From JBBQLG01 sp964251665 (GTDB lineage Bacteria > Bacteroidota > Bacteroidia > Cytophagales > Spirosomataceae): a stretch of DNA of 64,000 nt. Shown here piece by piece: positions 52,760-61,529 of the stretch (position 1 is the first letter of the stretch; each line of letters opens with the position of its first letter). A model generated the notes under the pieces. That model saw only the letters and a program-made list of their open reading frames with translations, ran no database searches and was not told the DNA's origin. The stretch lies in contig CAXUKO010000002.1 in NCBI GenBank assembly GCA_964251665.1, positions 1 to 64,000 on the forward strand, given 5' to 3'. The position numbers and the translations under genes are program-made.

Positions 52760-53956
52760 ATGCAAACCCTGCCCCCTCATCTTGATCTGTTCGCGCTCAT
52801 CATCCTGCTCGGCGTAGCGCAAGGGGTGTTTCTGGGTGTTTTCTTCCTCACCGGAACGCGTCGACGTCAGGTGGCAAACCGTTGTATTGGCTGGCTGATG
52901 CTGGGGTTATCTGCGATAATCGGGGAAATGTTTTTGTGTTACAGCAACTATATGTTCCGGTTGCTAGCTCTGGTCGACTTTTCGGAGCCGTTCAATTTTG
53001 CAATGGGGCCATTGTATTTTTTCTTCGTTTTTGCCCGCATCCGGGGTCGGCTGCCCCGGCTTTGGGGTCTGCACTTGCTCCCCATGATAATCTGGCTTGT
53101 CAATGCGGTATCGTGGCTTTACCAGCCTGTTGAACTGAAATACAATAACTACCTGTCGGCCTGGCACCCTGAACTGACTTTTATTAGCGAGCCCCCCTCG
53201 TATCTGCCCGAAGACTTTACCGGTGGTCTGCGCGAGTACATCAGCGAGATCACGGCACTTAGCTGTTTGCTCTACAACCTTAGCGCACTGTTCATTATCT
53301 GGCAAGCATACCGGCAGCTAGGCCGCTATTTCTGGCAATCGACGCCTGCCCGACTGGCACAACTGCGTAATCTGACGGTGTTATTTCTCGTGCTGCCGGT
53401 GTTAATTGTCATCATCAAGCCGCAATACCATGAAGATTTGGGTGACTATCTCTTGGCCTGTTACCTGACTCTCATGATCTACCTCACGAGTTTACTGGTG
53501 ATGAGTGGCTCGCGCTTCTTTGCCGATGAGCCGACGCCCGAATCCACCGTGTTGGATACGGTGCCCGAGCCAAAAAAGAAGTACGAAAAGTCGTCGTTAT
53601 CCGAGGAAGTAGAAGAGGCCGTGCTGCAAAAACTGACCCGGCTCATGACGACCGAAAAGCCATATCTGCAAGCTGATTTGTCGCTGCCCAAACTGGCTGC
53701 AATGCTTAATACTACGCCCCATCATTTGTCACAGCTGCTCAACGACCGACTGGAGCAGTCTTTCTTTGACTTGCTGGCGACGTACCGCATCCGCGAAGCG
53801 CAGCAACTCCTGCAAAACCCGGCTACGGCAAACCTGAAAATAGATGAAATTGCCGAGCGGGTTGGCTACAACTCTACCTCGGCTTTTCATACGGCGTTCA
53901 AGCGGCTGACGGGGCAAACCCCGGCTCAATTCCGGCAATTACCTGCGTCCCGATAG
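52760..53956 (+). CDS. Membrane-bound AraC-family regulator
   Basis: A 398-residue protein. About seven hydrophobic segments occupy residues 10-255, then a linker and a C-terminal AraC-type double helix-turn-helix (about 290-395) with SLPKLAAMLNTTPHHLSQLLND and IDEIAERVGYNSTSAFHTAFKRLTG. This 7TM-AraC layout is frequent in Bacteroidota. It is inferred to sense a signal in the membrane and regulate nearby or distant genes; the target is unknown. It stands upstream of the acyltransferase gene on the same strand, 85 bases apart. Confidence 0.9.
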   Translation: MQTLPPHLDLFALIILLGVAQGVFLGVFFLTGTRRRQVANRCIGWLMLGLSAIIGEMFLCYSNYMFRLLALVDFSEPFNFAMGPLYFFFVFARIRGRLPRLWGLHLLPMIIWLVNAVSWLYQPVELKYNNYLSAWHPELTFISEPPSYLPEDFTGGLREYISEITALSCLLYNLSALFIIWQAYRQLGRYFWQSTPARLAQLRNLTVLFLVLPVLIVIIKPQYHEDLGDYLLACYLTLMIYLTSLLVMSGSRFFADEPTPESTVLDTVPEPKKKYEKSSLSEEVEEAVLQKLTRLMTTEKPYLQADLSLPKLAAMLNTTPHHLSQLLNDRLEQSFFDLLATYRIREAQQLLQNPATANLKIDEIAERVGYNSTSAFHTAFKRLTGQTPAQFRQLPASR

Positions 53957-54041
53957 GCGCGAACTTCATCGCTATCGGCAGATACCGCGTTTACAGCGCA
54001 TAACAGGCACTTTTGACCCATCAACTTTAACGCCTGATTTT

Positions 54042-55217
54042 ATGCTGCAACCTGCCCAACCCCCAACCATTAATCAGCAAACGCTGCGTCGCTACGACCT
54101 CGACTGGCTGCGGGTGATCGCCATTATTACGCTCCTTTTTTATCATACCGGTATGATTTACGTCAGCTGGGGCTGGCATATTAAAAGTCCGCAGACCAGC
54201 CCTGCCTTTGAAGAGGTGATGCGCTGGCTGCATCGATGGCGAATGCCGCTGTTATTTTTCATCTCGGGTTCAGGCACCTTTTTCGCGCTGAAAAAACGGT
54301 CATTCGGCAGTTATGCCGGGGAACGGGTAAAGCGGCTATTTGTGCCGCTCGTATTCGGGATGTTCGTGATTGTACCGCCCCAGATTTATTATGAATGGCT
54401 GTCGAAAGGCCGCTTTTCGGGCAGTTACGCAGATTTTTACCCGAATGTATTTGGCTTTCAACCGTATCATGACGGCGGTACGGGTGGTGCTTTTAGCTGG
54501 CATCACCTGTGGTTCATCTGCTACCTGTTTTTCTACTCCCTAATCAGCATTCCCGTGTTTCGCTGGTTGAAAGCGAAGGGCGGGCAGCGCTTTACGGATT
54601 GGGTAGTGCGGCAGGTTACCCGACCGGGTGGCGCTATGTGGCTTGGGGGTATCGTTATTTTTATCAGCCAGATTACGCTAAAACCGTATTTTCCGGAGGA
54701 GACGCACGCGTTAATTAATGACTGGGCGTATTTCGTCAAAAACCTGTTGTTATTCTGGTTTGGCTATATTTTGGTCAGCCGACCGATCTTTTGGCAGCTA
54801 TTGGCTGACCAGCGCCGAATCCTTCTGATGGGTACGCTGATCTGTACGGTGCTTTTCTATTCAATTCTGGCGGTTTACGATACGGAGGGGCCAGACAACA
54901 TGGCCTGGGAAATTGCGTACCTGATTAGTACCGACTGCCTGACGTGGTTTTCGGTATTGGCGTCGGTAGGGTACAGTTTTCGGTATCTGAATGTAAACCG
55001 ACCGATCCTGCCTTACCTAAACGAAGCTGTTTACCCGTTTTACATTTTGCACCAGACTGTAATTGTGACCATTGGCTACTACCTGCTTAAAACCGGGCTT
55101 GGTATTTACGATGGTTTTCTGGCCATCAGTCTGCTCTCGGGATTGACTTGCGTGAGTGTTTACTGGTTCCTGATCCGCCCGTTCCGGCTAACGCGTTTTT
55201 TATTTGGAATGAAGTAA
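54042..55217 (+). CDS. Acyltransferase-3 family membrane protein (OpgC/MdoC-like)
   Basis: A 391-residue inner-membrane protein with about ten membrane segments, of the acyltransferase-3 family. The active-site His region is IITLLFYHTGMIYVSWGW and the conserved Arg is in RWRMPLLFFISGSGTFFAL. Members O-acylate extracellular glycans or modify membrane glucans (MdoC/OpgC-like). Substrate unknown. It converges on the MFS transporter gene. Confidence 0.88.
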   Translation: MLQPAQPPTINQQTLRRYDLDWLRVIAIITLLFYHTGMIYVSWGWHIKSPQTSPAFEEVMRWLHRWRMPLLFFISGSGTFFALKKRSFGSYAGERVKRLFVPLVFGMFVIVPPQIYYEWLSKGRFSGSYADFYPNVFGFQPYHDGGTGGAFSWHHLWFICYLFFYSLISIPVFRWLKAKGGQRFTDWVVRQVTRPGGAMWLGGIVIFISQITLKPYFPEETHALINDWAYFVKNLLLFWFGYILVSRPIFWQLLADQRRILLMGTLICTVLFYSILAVYDTEGPDNMAWEIAYLISTDCLTWFSVLASVGYSFRYLNVNRPILPYLNEAVYPFYILHQTVIVTIGYYLLKTGLGIYDGFLAISLLSGLTCVSVYWFLIRPFRLTRFLFGMK

Positions 55218-55232
55218 GCCGTTTTGCCAAAA

Positions 55233-55273
55233 ATAAATCGCCCCGCTCCTTGTAGGGAAGCAGGGCGATTTAT
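55233..55273. terminator. Bidirectional hairpin terminator
   Basis: ATAAATCGCCC pairs with GGGCGATTTAT, with an inner partial stem CGCTCC / GGGAAGC. It lies 16 bases past the acyltransferase stop, between convergent genes. Confidence 0.7.
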
Positions 55274-55281
55274 AAAGCAGT

Positions 55282-55342
55282 TCAGGAAGGCCTTGCCATA
55301 TGCCATATCTCCAAGATATGGCATATGGCAAGGCCTTCCTGA
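55282..55342. repeat. Perfect 29-base inverted repeat
   Basis: The arms TCAGGAAGGCCTTGCC... and complement pair over 29 bases around CCA. The core is CCATATCT / AGATATGG. It touches the MFS gene's stop and follows a separate terminator. Confidence 0.85.
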
Positions 55343-55345
55343 TTA

Positions 55346-56599
55346 TTATAGTTGTGGCTGTTCCATTGCCAGCACATCGTTGGCATGGTCTGGCTTGCGG
55401 TTACGCATGAAAACGTATAAACCAGCGAATGCAACGATTAAAACAGCTGGAAAGAGTACCATGTGACTCAATGTAGCCTGACCGGCTACCAGGTCAATCT
55501 GGTCGCTGCTAAGGGTGCCTGACGTTGCTGCTTTGGCTTTCTCAGCATCAATCCAGCCGCCAATAATGGGCTGGAAGATAGAGGTAGAGAACATACCCAT
55601 ACCACCGATGATTGACATACCAAAGGCACCGGCGCGGGGAATATATTCCGCCACAAACCCAATCATGGTTGGCCAGAAATAACACACACCAATGGCAAAA
55701 ATAACCGCCGACACGTAAACCATTGGGCCTTCTGCGTTACTCATCAGGTAAACACCCAAGGTCGCGAAAATTGACGATCCAAGCAAAACACCCGTCGGAT
55801 TGAGCCGGTGTACGATTGGTCCGGCAAAGTAACGGCCTACGGCCATCAAACCTGTTACCAGCGCCAGAATGATCATCGGACTGGCACCCGCTTTACCCAA
55901 TATCGGGCCAACCCACTGCTCAGGACCAAACTCCGAAATGGCCGTCAGGGCCATACAGGCCAGCATAAACAGGTATAATGGCGAGAACATTGTTTTCAAG
56001 TTTTCGCCCGTCGAGGCCGCACCTTCTACTTTGCTGGCCGGGAATGCCTGTCCGAAGAACAAGACCGCATAAATTACTGCTGGAATTAAGATGGCACCGA
56101 TCTGTAACTGCCAGCCCAATCCGGCATCCGTCATAAACTTGGACACTAACGTTCCGATGACAATGCCACCCGGAAACCACATGTGAAAGCGGCTTAACAT
56201 CTTGGTCGTCTGGTTGCCGTCAGACATGTCGGCAATCATTGGGTTACAGGCTGCTTCAACGGTTCCGTTCCCAAATCCGACGAAGAATGTCGAAATCAGC
56301 AATGACCAGTAACCGCCCGCAAAAATGGTCAATACCAGACCCAATATATGGGTTACGAAAGCAACCCATATGATGCGTTTGGGGCCAAGTGCGTTGTACA
56401 GCGGACCGCCGATGATCATGGCAATTGGAAAGCCCAGGAACGCCATCGCGTTGATATAACCCAACTGCTCGGCCGTGAGGTTAAATTCTTTCCCCAACTG
56501 GGTTAACACACCAGCCCGGATACCGAACGCCATGGCGGTGGTGATGAGCGCGAAACAACTGGCGTTGAATAAGCGCGTACGATTGATAGCTACATTCAT
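55346..56599 (-). CDS. MFS transporter, sugar-type
   Basis: A 417-residue major facilitator with 12 predicted membrane segments. Motif A-like loop: FPIAMIIGGPLYNALGPKRI. The segment GFGNGTVEAACNPMIADM recalls the FucP/NNP group used for sugar uptake. It is divergent from the oxidoreductase-isomerase operon, so import of a sugar or inositol-like compound for that pathway is a reasonable inference; the substrate is unknown. The two start codons are about 250 bases apart and probably share control sites. Confidence 0.9.
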   Translation of the reverse strand: MNVAINRTRLFNASCFALITTAMAFGIRAGVLTQLGKEFNLTAEQLGYINAMAFLGFPIAMIIGGPLYNALGPKRIIWVAFVTHILGLVLTIFAGGYWSLLISTFFVGFGNGTVEAACNPMIADMSDGNQTTKMLSRFHMWFPGGIVIGTLVSKFMTDAGLGWQLQIGAILIPAVIYAVLFFGQAFPASKVEGAASTGENLKTMFSPLYLFMLACMALTAISEFGPEQWVGPILGKAGASPMIILALVTGLMAVGRYFAGPIVHRLNPTGVLLGSSIFATLGVYLMSNAEGPMVYVSAVIFAIGVCYFWPTMIGFVAEYIPRAGAFGMSIIGGMGMFSTSIFQPIIGGWIDAEKAKAATSGTLSSDQIDLVAGQATLSHMVLFPAVLIVAFAGLYVFMRNRKPDHANDVLAMEQPQL

Positions 56600-56846
56600 T
56601 GTGCGTAGACGGAGAGGGTTAAAAAGAACAAATGAGTTTAGAAATGAACGCTAACTTCGCCGGAAACTTGGAGTCGGTTACCTGCTATTTGTGCAAAATT
56701 TCCGAAAAATAATGGAAAACCGCTAATTTTCGGCCTTACAAAGCCAGTTCATAGTTTGTGGTTCCCGGTTGATGGTTAAAGCCGGGCAGGCTCTTGCCTA
56801 TTAACCACCACCTTACCTGTTAAAATCGTCTTTTTCTAACTACGTT
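56600..56846. other. Divergent control region of the sugar operon
   Basis: 247 bases between the MFS and first oxidoreductase genes. It is AT-rich in the middle (56690-56740). No exact TAnnTTTG was found on either strand; TAGTTTG near 56752 on the plus strand is the nearest. No clear operator palindrome was seen. Confidence 0.4.
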
Positions 56847-58007
56847 ATGCACAGAAAATTGCGCATGGGCATGATCGGGGGCAGCCTCGACGCTTTTATT
56901 GGGGCAGTTCACCGCCGGGCGGCCGTGATGGACAATGAAATTGAACTCGTCTGCGGGGCCTTTAGCTCGAATTCTGAAAAGTCCCGTCAGACCGGACACG
57001 CCCTTTATCTGCCCGAAAATCGAGTGTACGGCTCATTCGAGCAGATGATTCTGGCGGAAAAAGAATTGCCGGAGGGCGACCGCATGGATTTTGTCTCCAT
57101 CGTGACGCCCAACCACATGCACTTTCCGGCGGCTAAACTGGCGTTGGAAAATGGGTTTCACGTCGTTTGTGACAAACCAATGACCCTTAATCTGGCCGAA
57201 GCTAAGGAGCTTGCCCGTATCGTTACTGAAACAGGTCTGCTCTTTTGCCTGACGCACAACTATACGGGCTACCCGATGGTGAAGGAAGCGCGGGCAATGA
57301 TAAAAGCCGGTAAACTGGGCGAAATCCGCAAGGTAATTGTCGAGTATCCGCAGGGCTGGCTGGCGACGTTGGTAGAAGGTACCGGCAATAACAAACAGGC
57401 CGAATGGCGCACCGATCCGTCGCGGTCGGGGGCTGGCGGGGGCGTTGGTGACATTGGTACCCACGCCGAGAATCTGGCCGAATACGTCACCGGCCTGAAA
57501 ATCATCGAACTCTGCGCCGACCTGTCGATCTTCGTCGAAGGCCGTCAACTCGATGACGATGCCAACATGCTGCTGCGTTTCGAGAACGGTGCGAAGGGGC
57601 TGCTTACCAACAGTCAGATTGCTAACGGCGAAGAAAACCCGCTATCAATTCGCGTATACGGTGAACTGGGTGGGCTGGAATGGCGGCAAATGGAGCCAAA
57701 CACGCTGATTTACAAAACCAACGAGATGGGCGCACGGCTCATTCGCACGGGTGTCGGTGCCTTATCGCCCGAAGCGCAGGCCAACACGCGGCTCCCGGCG
57801 GGCCACCCCGAAGCATTTCTGGAAGCGTTCGCCAACCTGTACCGCAATTTTGCGCTTACCCTTCGTGCCCGCCTGAACGGTCAGCAGCCCGACCCCATTC
57901 ATCTGGACTTCCCTGGTATCAACGAAGGTGTGCGTGGTCTGGCGTTCATCGATACGGTACTGGCCTCGGATAAATCAAGCGAAAAGTGGACGAAGTTTAT
58001 ATCTTAA
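56847..58007 (+). CDS. Gfo/Idh/MocA-family oxidoreductase
   Basis: A 386-residue NAD(P)-dependent sugar dehydrogenase-like protein. The Rossmann part begins MGMIGGSLDAFIGAVHR, and the EKP-type catalytic motif is HVVCDKPMTLNLAEAKEL (Lys). The C-terminal half is the alpha/beta domain (GVGDIGTHAENLAEYVTGL). Family members oxidise sugars, inositols or sugar-derived compounds at C1-C3. It is the first gene of a three-enzyme operon with another Gfo/Idh protein and a sugar isomerase. Confidence 0.9.
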   Translation: MHRKLRMGMIGGSLDAFIGAVHRRAAVMDNEIELVCGAFSSNSEKSRQTGHALYLPENRVYGSFEQMILAEKELPEGDRMDFVSIVTPNHMHFPAAKLALENGFHVVCDKPMTLNLAEAKELARIVTETGLLFCLTHNYTGYPMVKEARAMIKAGKLGEIRKVIVEYPQGWLATLVEGTGNNKQAEWRTDPSRSGAGGGVGDIGTHAENLAEYVTGLKIIELCADLSIFVEGRQLDDDANMLLRFENGAKGLLTNSQIANGEENPLSIRVYGELGGLEWRQMEPNTLIYKTNEMGARLIRTGVGALSPEAQANTRLPAGHPEAFLEAFANLYRNFALTLRARLNGQQPDPIHLDFPGINEGVRGLAFIDTVLASDKSSEKWTKFIS

Positions 58008-58012
58008 TGCCT

Positions 58013-58105
58013 TGACACAGAGATGCACAGAGAAGAATAGAGATTCATAGAGTTTGGGTGTAGTTCTCTGTGAATCTCCGTTCTTCTCTGTGCATCTCTG
58101 TGTCA
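58013..58105. repeat. 40-base inverted repeat between the two oxidoreductase genes
   Basis: The arms 58013-58052 and 58066-58105 match at 37 of 40 positions around a 13-base loop. The outer part contains TGACACAGAGATGCACAGAG and its complement. It has no T-tract, and operon genes continue on the other side. Confidence 0.85.
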
Positions 58106-58127
58106 CAATTTTTAACCTTAAATAACT

Positions 58128-59273
58128 ATGCAAAAAATTCAAGTAGGTGTGGTCGGCACCGGATTCATCGGACCCGCTCACATCGAAGCGCTGCGTCGCC
58201 TGCCCAATGTTGAAGTTGCCGCCCTGTGCGAAGTCTCGCAGGAACTGGCCGAACAAAAAGCCGCCCAGTTGGGTATTCCCCGGGCCTATACGTTCGAAGA
58301 ATTACTGAAGCAGGATGACATTACCTGTATCCACATCTGTACCCCTAACTTCCTCCACTATTCGCAGTCTAAAGCGGCCCTGCTGGCTGGTAAGCACGTC
58401 GTTTGTGAGAAGCCACTCGCCAAAGACCTGGCCGAAGCCGAAGAACTGGTTGAGCTGGCCAAGCAAACAGGTTTGGTTAATGCGGTACACTTTAACCTAC
58501 GTTATTATCCCCTGGCCCGGCAGATGAAGACTATGCGGGAGAAGGGCGAAATTGGAGATGTATACTCCATTATCGGCTCGTACCTGCAGGATTGGCTTTT
58601 CTTCGATACCGACTACAACTGGCGTTTAGAGCCGGATAAATCGGGCGATTCACGGGCCATTGCCGATATTGGTTCGCACCTGATGGACATTCTGGAATAC
58701 ATCACCGGGCTGAAAACCGTTGCCGTGATGGCCGACTTCAATACGATTCACAAAATGCGTAAGAAGCCGCTGAAACCGCTGGAAACGTATTCGGGTAAGA
58801 TTCTGAAGCCAGAGGATTATGCCGATGTAGCTATCAACACTGAAGATCATGCCAACGTGCTGTTACGATTTGACAACGGCAACCGGGGCGTTATCACTGT
58901 ATCGCAGGTATCAGCAGGTCGTAAGAATCAGATGAAACTGGAAATTTCGGGGGCGAAAAAAACCGTTGCCTGGAACTCTGAAGCCCCTAACGAACTCTGG
59001 ATTGGTAACCGCGATGGTTATAATGAGTCGCTCATGCGCGATCCCTCACTGGTGCATCCCGAAGTCCGGTCGGTAATTTCGTTTCCCGGTGGTCACAATG
59101 AGGGCTTTCCGGATACGTCGAAGCAGCTGTTCAAGGAAGTCTACGCGGCTGTTGAGGCTGGCAAACAACCCGAGAATCCAACCTTCCCAACCTTCGCCGA
59201 TGGCTACCGTGAGTTGCTGATCTGCGAGAAAATCCTGGAGAGCAACCGTAACCAGAGCTGGGTTGAGGTTTAG
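58128..59273 (+). CDS. Gfo/Idh/MocA-family oxidoreductase (second)
   Basis: A 381-residue NAD(P)-dependent sugar dehydrogenase-like protein. The nucleotide loop is VGVVGTGFIGPAHIEAL, and the EKP motif is HVVCEKPLAKDLAEAEEL. The C-terminal half has AIADIGSHLMDILEYITGL. It differs enough from the upstream copy that both probably act in one pathway (for example oxidation and re-reduction, as in 3-keto-sugar routes) instead of being recent duplicates. An IVP-type gene now separates it from the isomerase. Confidence 0.92.
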   Translation: MQKIQVGVVGTGFIGPAHIEALRRLPNVEVAALCEVSQELAEQKAAQLGIPRAYTFEELLKQDDITCIHICTPNFLHYSQSKAALLAGKHVVCEKPLAKDLAEAEELVELAKQTGLVNAVHFNLRYYPLARQMKTMREKGEIGDVYSIIGSYLQDWLFFDTDYNWRLEPDKSGDSRAIADIGSHLMDILEYITGLKTVAVMADFNTIHKMRKKPLKPLETYSGKILKPEDYADVAINTEDHANVLLRFDNGNRGVITVSQVSAGRKNQMKLEISGAKKTVAWNSEAPNELWIGNRDGYNESLMRDPSLVHPEVRSVISFPGGHNEGFPDTSKQLFKEVYAAVEAGKQPENPTFPTFADGYRELLICEKILESNRNQSWVEV

Positions 59274-59281
59274 TGATTGAG

Positions 59282-59302
59282 CTATTGAGTGATTGAGTGA
59301 AA
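59282..59302. repeat. Upstream heptad repeat flanking the IVP-like gene
   Basis: CTATTGAGTGATTGAGTGA, a run of TGAGTGA/ATTGAGT units, ends at the IVP-like gene's start region. It is inverted in the downstream flank: 59286-59300 pairs perfectly with 59688-59702. Confidence 0.8.
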
Positions 59303-59305
59303 CAA

Positions 59306-59683
59306 ATGGAACATAACCGGTTAGATAAGGGGGAATTTGCGGATGGCATTGAAAAACGCCTGAAAACATTTATGCTTCGTTGTGTCCAAGTGTTTAGAGC
59401 ACTTCCTCAATCATTTGAAGCGCAACACTTTGGTAAACAATTGGTACGTTCTTCTTCGTCATCAGCAGCCAATTATCGGGCAGTACGACGAGGACGTAGC
59501 CAAAACGAATTCTTTGCCAAGCTTAGCATCGTTGTAGAAGAGCTAGATGAGTCTCTATTTTGGTTAGAGATGCTTGTTTTTACAGACATTCTTACAGGAA
59601 CACGTTTGAGTGACCTTGTTGATGAGGGATATCAATTGTTGAAAATATTAGCAAAATCTCGCAGTAGTATTAGCAAGACCTGA
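59306..59683 (+). CDS. IVP-like four-helix-bundle protein (23S rRNA intervening-sequence protein family)
   Basis: A 125-residue helical protein with the family hallmark QLVRSSSSSAANYRAV followed by RGRSQNEFFAKLSIVVEELDE. The family was first found as ORFs inside 23S rRNA intervening sequences; its function is not established. Here it sits inside a protein-coding operon, flanked by inverted repeats and with AT-richer composition than its neighbours. The ATG at 59306 is preferred over a GTG nine bases earlier. It looks like an inserted cassette. Confidence 0.88.
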   Translation: MEHNRLDKGEFADGIEKRLKTFMLRCVQVFRALPQSFEAQHFGKQLVRSSSSSAANYRAVRRGRSQNEFFAKLSIVVEELDESLFWLEMLVFTDILTGTRLSDLVDEGYQLLKILAKSRSSISKT

Positions 59684-59687
59684 CCCC

Positions 59688-59722
59688 TCACTCAATCACT
59701 CATTCACTCTTTCACTCAATAG
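59688..59722. repeat. Downstream heptad repeat flanking the IVP-like gene
   Basis: TCACTCAATCACTCA at 59688-59702 and TCACTCAATAG at 59712-59722 are the inverse of the upstream flank. In RNA the two flanks could pair into a stem enclosing the IVP-like reading frame. Confidence 0.8.
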
Positions 59723-59727
59723 AAAAG

Positions 59728-60780
59728 ATGAAAACAATGAAAGGCCCGGCCATATTTCTGGCCCAATTTTTAGGAGATGAGGCTCCCTTTAACTCACTGG
59801 AGTCCATTGCCGGCTACATGGCGGATCTCGGCTATAAAGGGGTCCAGATTCCAACCTGGGACCCGCGCATGATTGATCTGAAGCAGGCTTCAGAGAGCAA
59901 AACCTACTGCGACGAACTGAAAGGTAAACTCAGCGACATCGGCGTTGAAATCACCGAGTTGGCCACCCACCTGCAAGGGCAGTTGGTAGCTGTTCATCCA
60001 GCCTATGCCGCTATGTTCGACGGTTTCGGACCGGCCGAACTGGCGGGCAAACCTAAAGACCAGCAAGCTTGGGCCGTCGATCAGCTACTGATGACAGCCA
60101 AAGCCAGCAAAAACCTTGGTCTACAGGCTAGTCCAACCTTTTCGGGGGCGTTACTGTGGCCGTTCATGTATCCCTGGCCACAGCGCCCAGCGGGTCTGGT
60201 CGAGACAGGATTCAAAGAACTGGGTGACCGCTGGCTACCCATCCTGAATGCCTATGATGAAGCGGGCGTCGATCTCGCGTACGAACTACACCCCGGCGAA
60301 GATCTGCACGATGGCGTTACGTTCGAGATGTTCTTGGAGCAGGTTGATAATCACCCACGGGCGGGTATCAACTACGATCCAAGCCACTTCGTGCTACAGC
60401 AGCTTGACTACCTGCAGTTCATCGACTTCTACCACGACCGCATTTACGCCTACCACGTGAAAGATGCTGAGTTTAACCCAACGGGTAAGCAAGGGGTATA
60501 TGGAGGCTATCAGGGCTGGGTGGAACGCGCTGGTCGGTTCCGGTCGTTGGGCGACGGGCAGGTTGATTTCAGCGGCATTTTCTCCAAACTGGCGCAGTAC
60601 GACTACGACCGGTGGGCGGTATTGGAGTGGGAATGTGCTCTGAAGCATCCAGAGCAGGGAGCCGCCGAAGGTGCCCCTTTCATCGAGAGCCACATCATCC
60701 GCGTCACCGAGCGGGCGTTTGATGATTTCGCCGGTACTGGCGCCGATGATGCATTTAACAAGAAGGTGCTGGGTTTGTAA
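59728..60780 (+). CDS. Sugar phosphate isomerase/epimerase (xylose isomerase-like TIM barrel)
   Basis: A 350-residue AP-endonuclease-2/xylose-isomerase-fold enzyme. Metal-binding residues are visible in DLAYELHPGEDLHDG (Glu), INYDPSHF (Asp, His), AYHVKDAEF (His, Asp) and AVLEWECALKHP (Glu). It probably isomerises or epimerises the product of the two oxidoreductases. The last 17 codons plus stop (60727-60780) are echoed by a diverged copy 750 bases downstream. A terminator follows the stop. Confidence 0.92.
   Translation: MKTMKGPAIFLAQFLGDEAPFNSLESIAGYMADLGYKGVQIPTWDPRMIDLKQASESKTYCDELKGKLSDIGVEITELATHLQGQLVAVHPAYAAMFDGFGPAELAGKPKDQQAWAVDQLLMTAKASKNLGLQASPTFSGALLWPFMYPWPQRPAGLVETGFKELGDRWLPILNAYDEAGVDLAYELHPGEDLHDGVTFEMFLEQVDNHPRAGINYDPSHFVLQQLDYLQFIDFYHDRIYAYHVKDAEFNPTGKQGVYGGYQGWVERAGRFRSLGDGQVDFSGIFSKLAQYDYDRWAVLEWECALKHPEQGAAEGAPFIESHIIRVTERAFDDFAGTGADDAFNKKVLGL
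60727..60780 (+). repeat. First copy of the isomerase 3' end
   Basis: The last 54 bases of the isomerase gene (FAGTGADDAFNKKVLGL plus stop). The second copy, at 61530-61583, matches in frame with six base changes, nearly all at third codon positions. Confidence 0.85.
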
Positions 60781-60798
60781 CAGGTTGATGAAATACGA

Positions 60799-60839
60799 AC
60801 GGCCAGCAGTTTACGAAAAGTAGCGTGCTGGCCGTTTTT
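60799..60839 (+). terminator. Terminator of the sugar operon
   Basis: ACGGCCAGCA pairs with TGCTGGCCGT, followed by TTTTGG. It lies 18 bases past the isomerase stop and before the toxin-antitoxin pair. Confidence 0.8.
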
Positions 60840-60877
60840 GGTTGTAGACTTGCCAGTGAATAATTAACTTTCTAAAA

Positions 60878-61093
60878 ATGAACAGTATGAGCCAGGTAGA
60901 GCATCTTCTGAAAGAGATAAGCCAGTTAGCTCCTGAGGAGGTAACGGAGTTGTACGGTGAGCTAGCCAGGCGAGTTGGCCGCCTTGAGTTAGCAAGTTCC
61001 ATTTTAGAAAAATATAAAGGAAAAGGTCAGGGCGTTTGGGAATCAGATGCCCAGCAACACATAAATCAACTACGTGATAATGACCGGTTCTGA
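60878..61093 (+). CDS. Antitoxin of a PIN-toxin pair
   Basis: A 71-residue, mostly helical, highly charged protein. The C-terminal part (KGKGQGVWESDAQQHINQLRDNDRF, described in two halves) resembles small antitoxins that precede PIN toxins in cyanobacteria and Bacteroidota. No ribbon-helix-helix or AbrB motif is evident, so the DNA-binding class is unclear. The gene overlaps the toxin by 14 bases. A second Met at residue 4 is a possible start. Confidence 0.75.
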   Translation: MNSMSQVEHLLKEISQLAPEEVTELYGELARRVGRLELASSILEKYKGKGQGVWESDAQQHINQLRDNDRF

Positions 61094-61508
61094 AAAGGTC
61101 TTTCTGGATACAGCACCGTTTATTTACTGGCTCGAAAGTCACCCAGTCTACTACCCAAAAGTTAACCGCTTCATTACAGAATCAATAGCGCACGAAACTC
61201 AATTCATGACCAGCGTGCTAAGTTTCATGGAATACAGTGTTAAACCACAAGAACTTGGTCGTTTTGATCTAATAAAAAACTTCTCGGATTTAGTGGTTGA
61301 CCTAAACTGTCCACTAATCGCTATTACTGTTGACGTCGCGACTATTGCCTTTCAGTTGCGTGCAAAATACAAATCGTTAAAAGGAATAGATGCCCTCCAA
61401 CTGGCAGTAGCCATACAGAATGGCTGTCGACAATTTATTACCAATGACAAACGGCTTAAGGTAATAACCGAACTGAGCGTAGTTGTCATAGAAGACCTGC
61501 CAGATTAG
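61080..61508 (+). CDS. PIN-domain toxin (VapC-like)
   Basis: A 142-residue PIN-domain ribonuclease. The four acidic residues for metal binding are Asp10 (VFLDTAPFIYWLE), Glu51 (SFMEYSV), Asp104 (GIDALQLA) and Asp123 (TNDKRL). VapC-type toxins cleave tRNA or rRNA until bound by their antitoxin. The frame also opens with a GTG six bases earlier. The ATG lies inside the antitoxin gene, as in coupled pairs. Composition is AT-richer than the sugar operon upstream. Confidence 0.88.
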   Translation: MTGSEKVFLDTAPFIYWLESHPVYYPKVNRFITESIAHETQFMTSVLSFMEYSVKPQELGRFDLIKNFSDLVVDLNCPLIAITVDVATIAFQLRAKYKSLKGIDALQLAVAIQNGCRQFITNDKRLKVITELSVVVIEDLPD

Positions 61509-61529
61509 TCTGTTTTTGACCAAAATTAC

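Noticed and set aside
59306..59683. The IVP-like gene as evidence of a nearby 23S rRNA gene
   Set aside because: No rRNA-like sequence was found in the window; the flanks are protein-coding genes.
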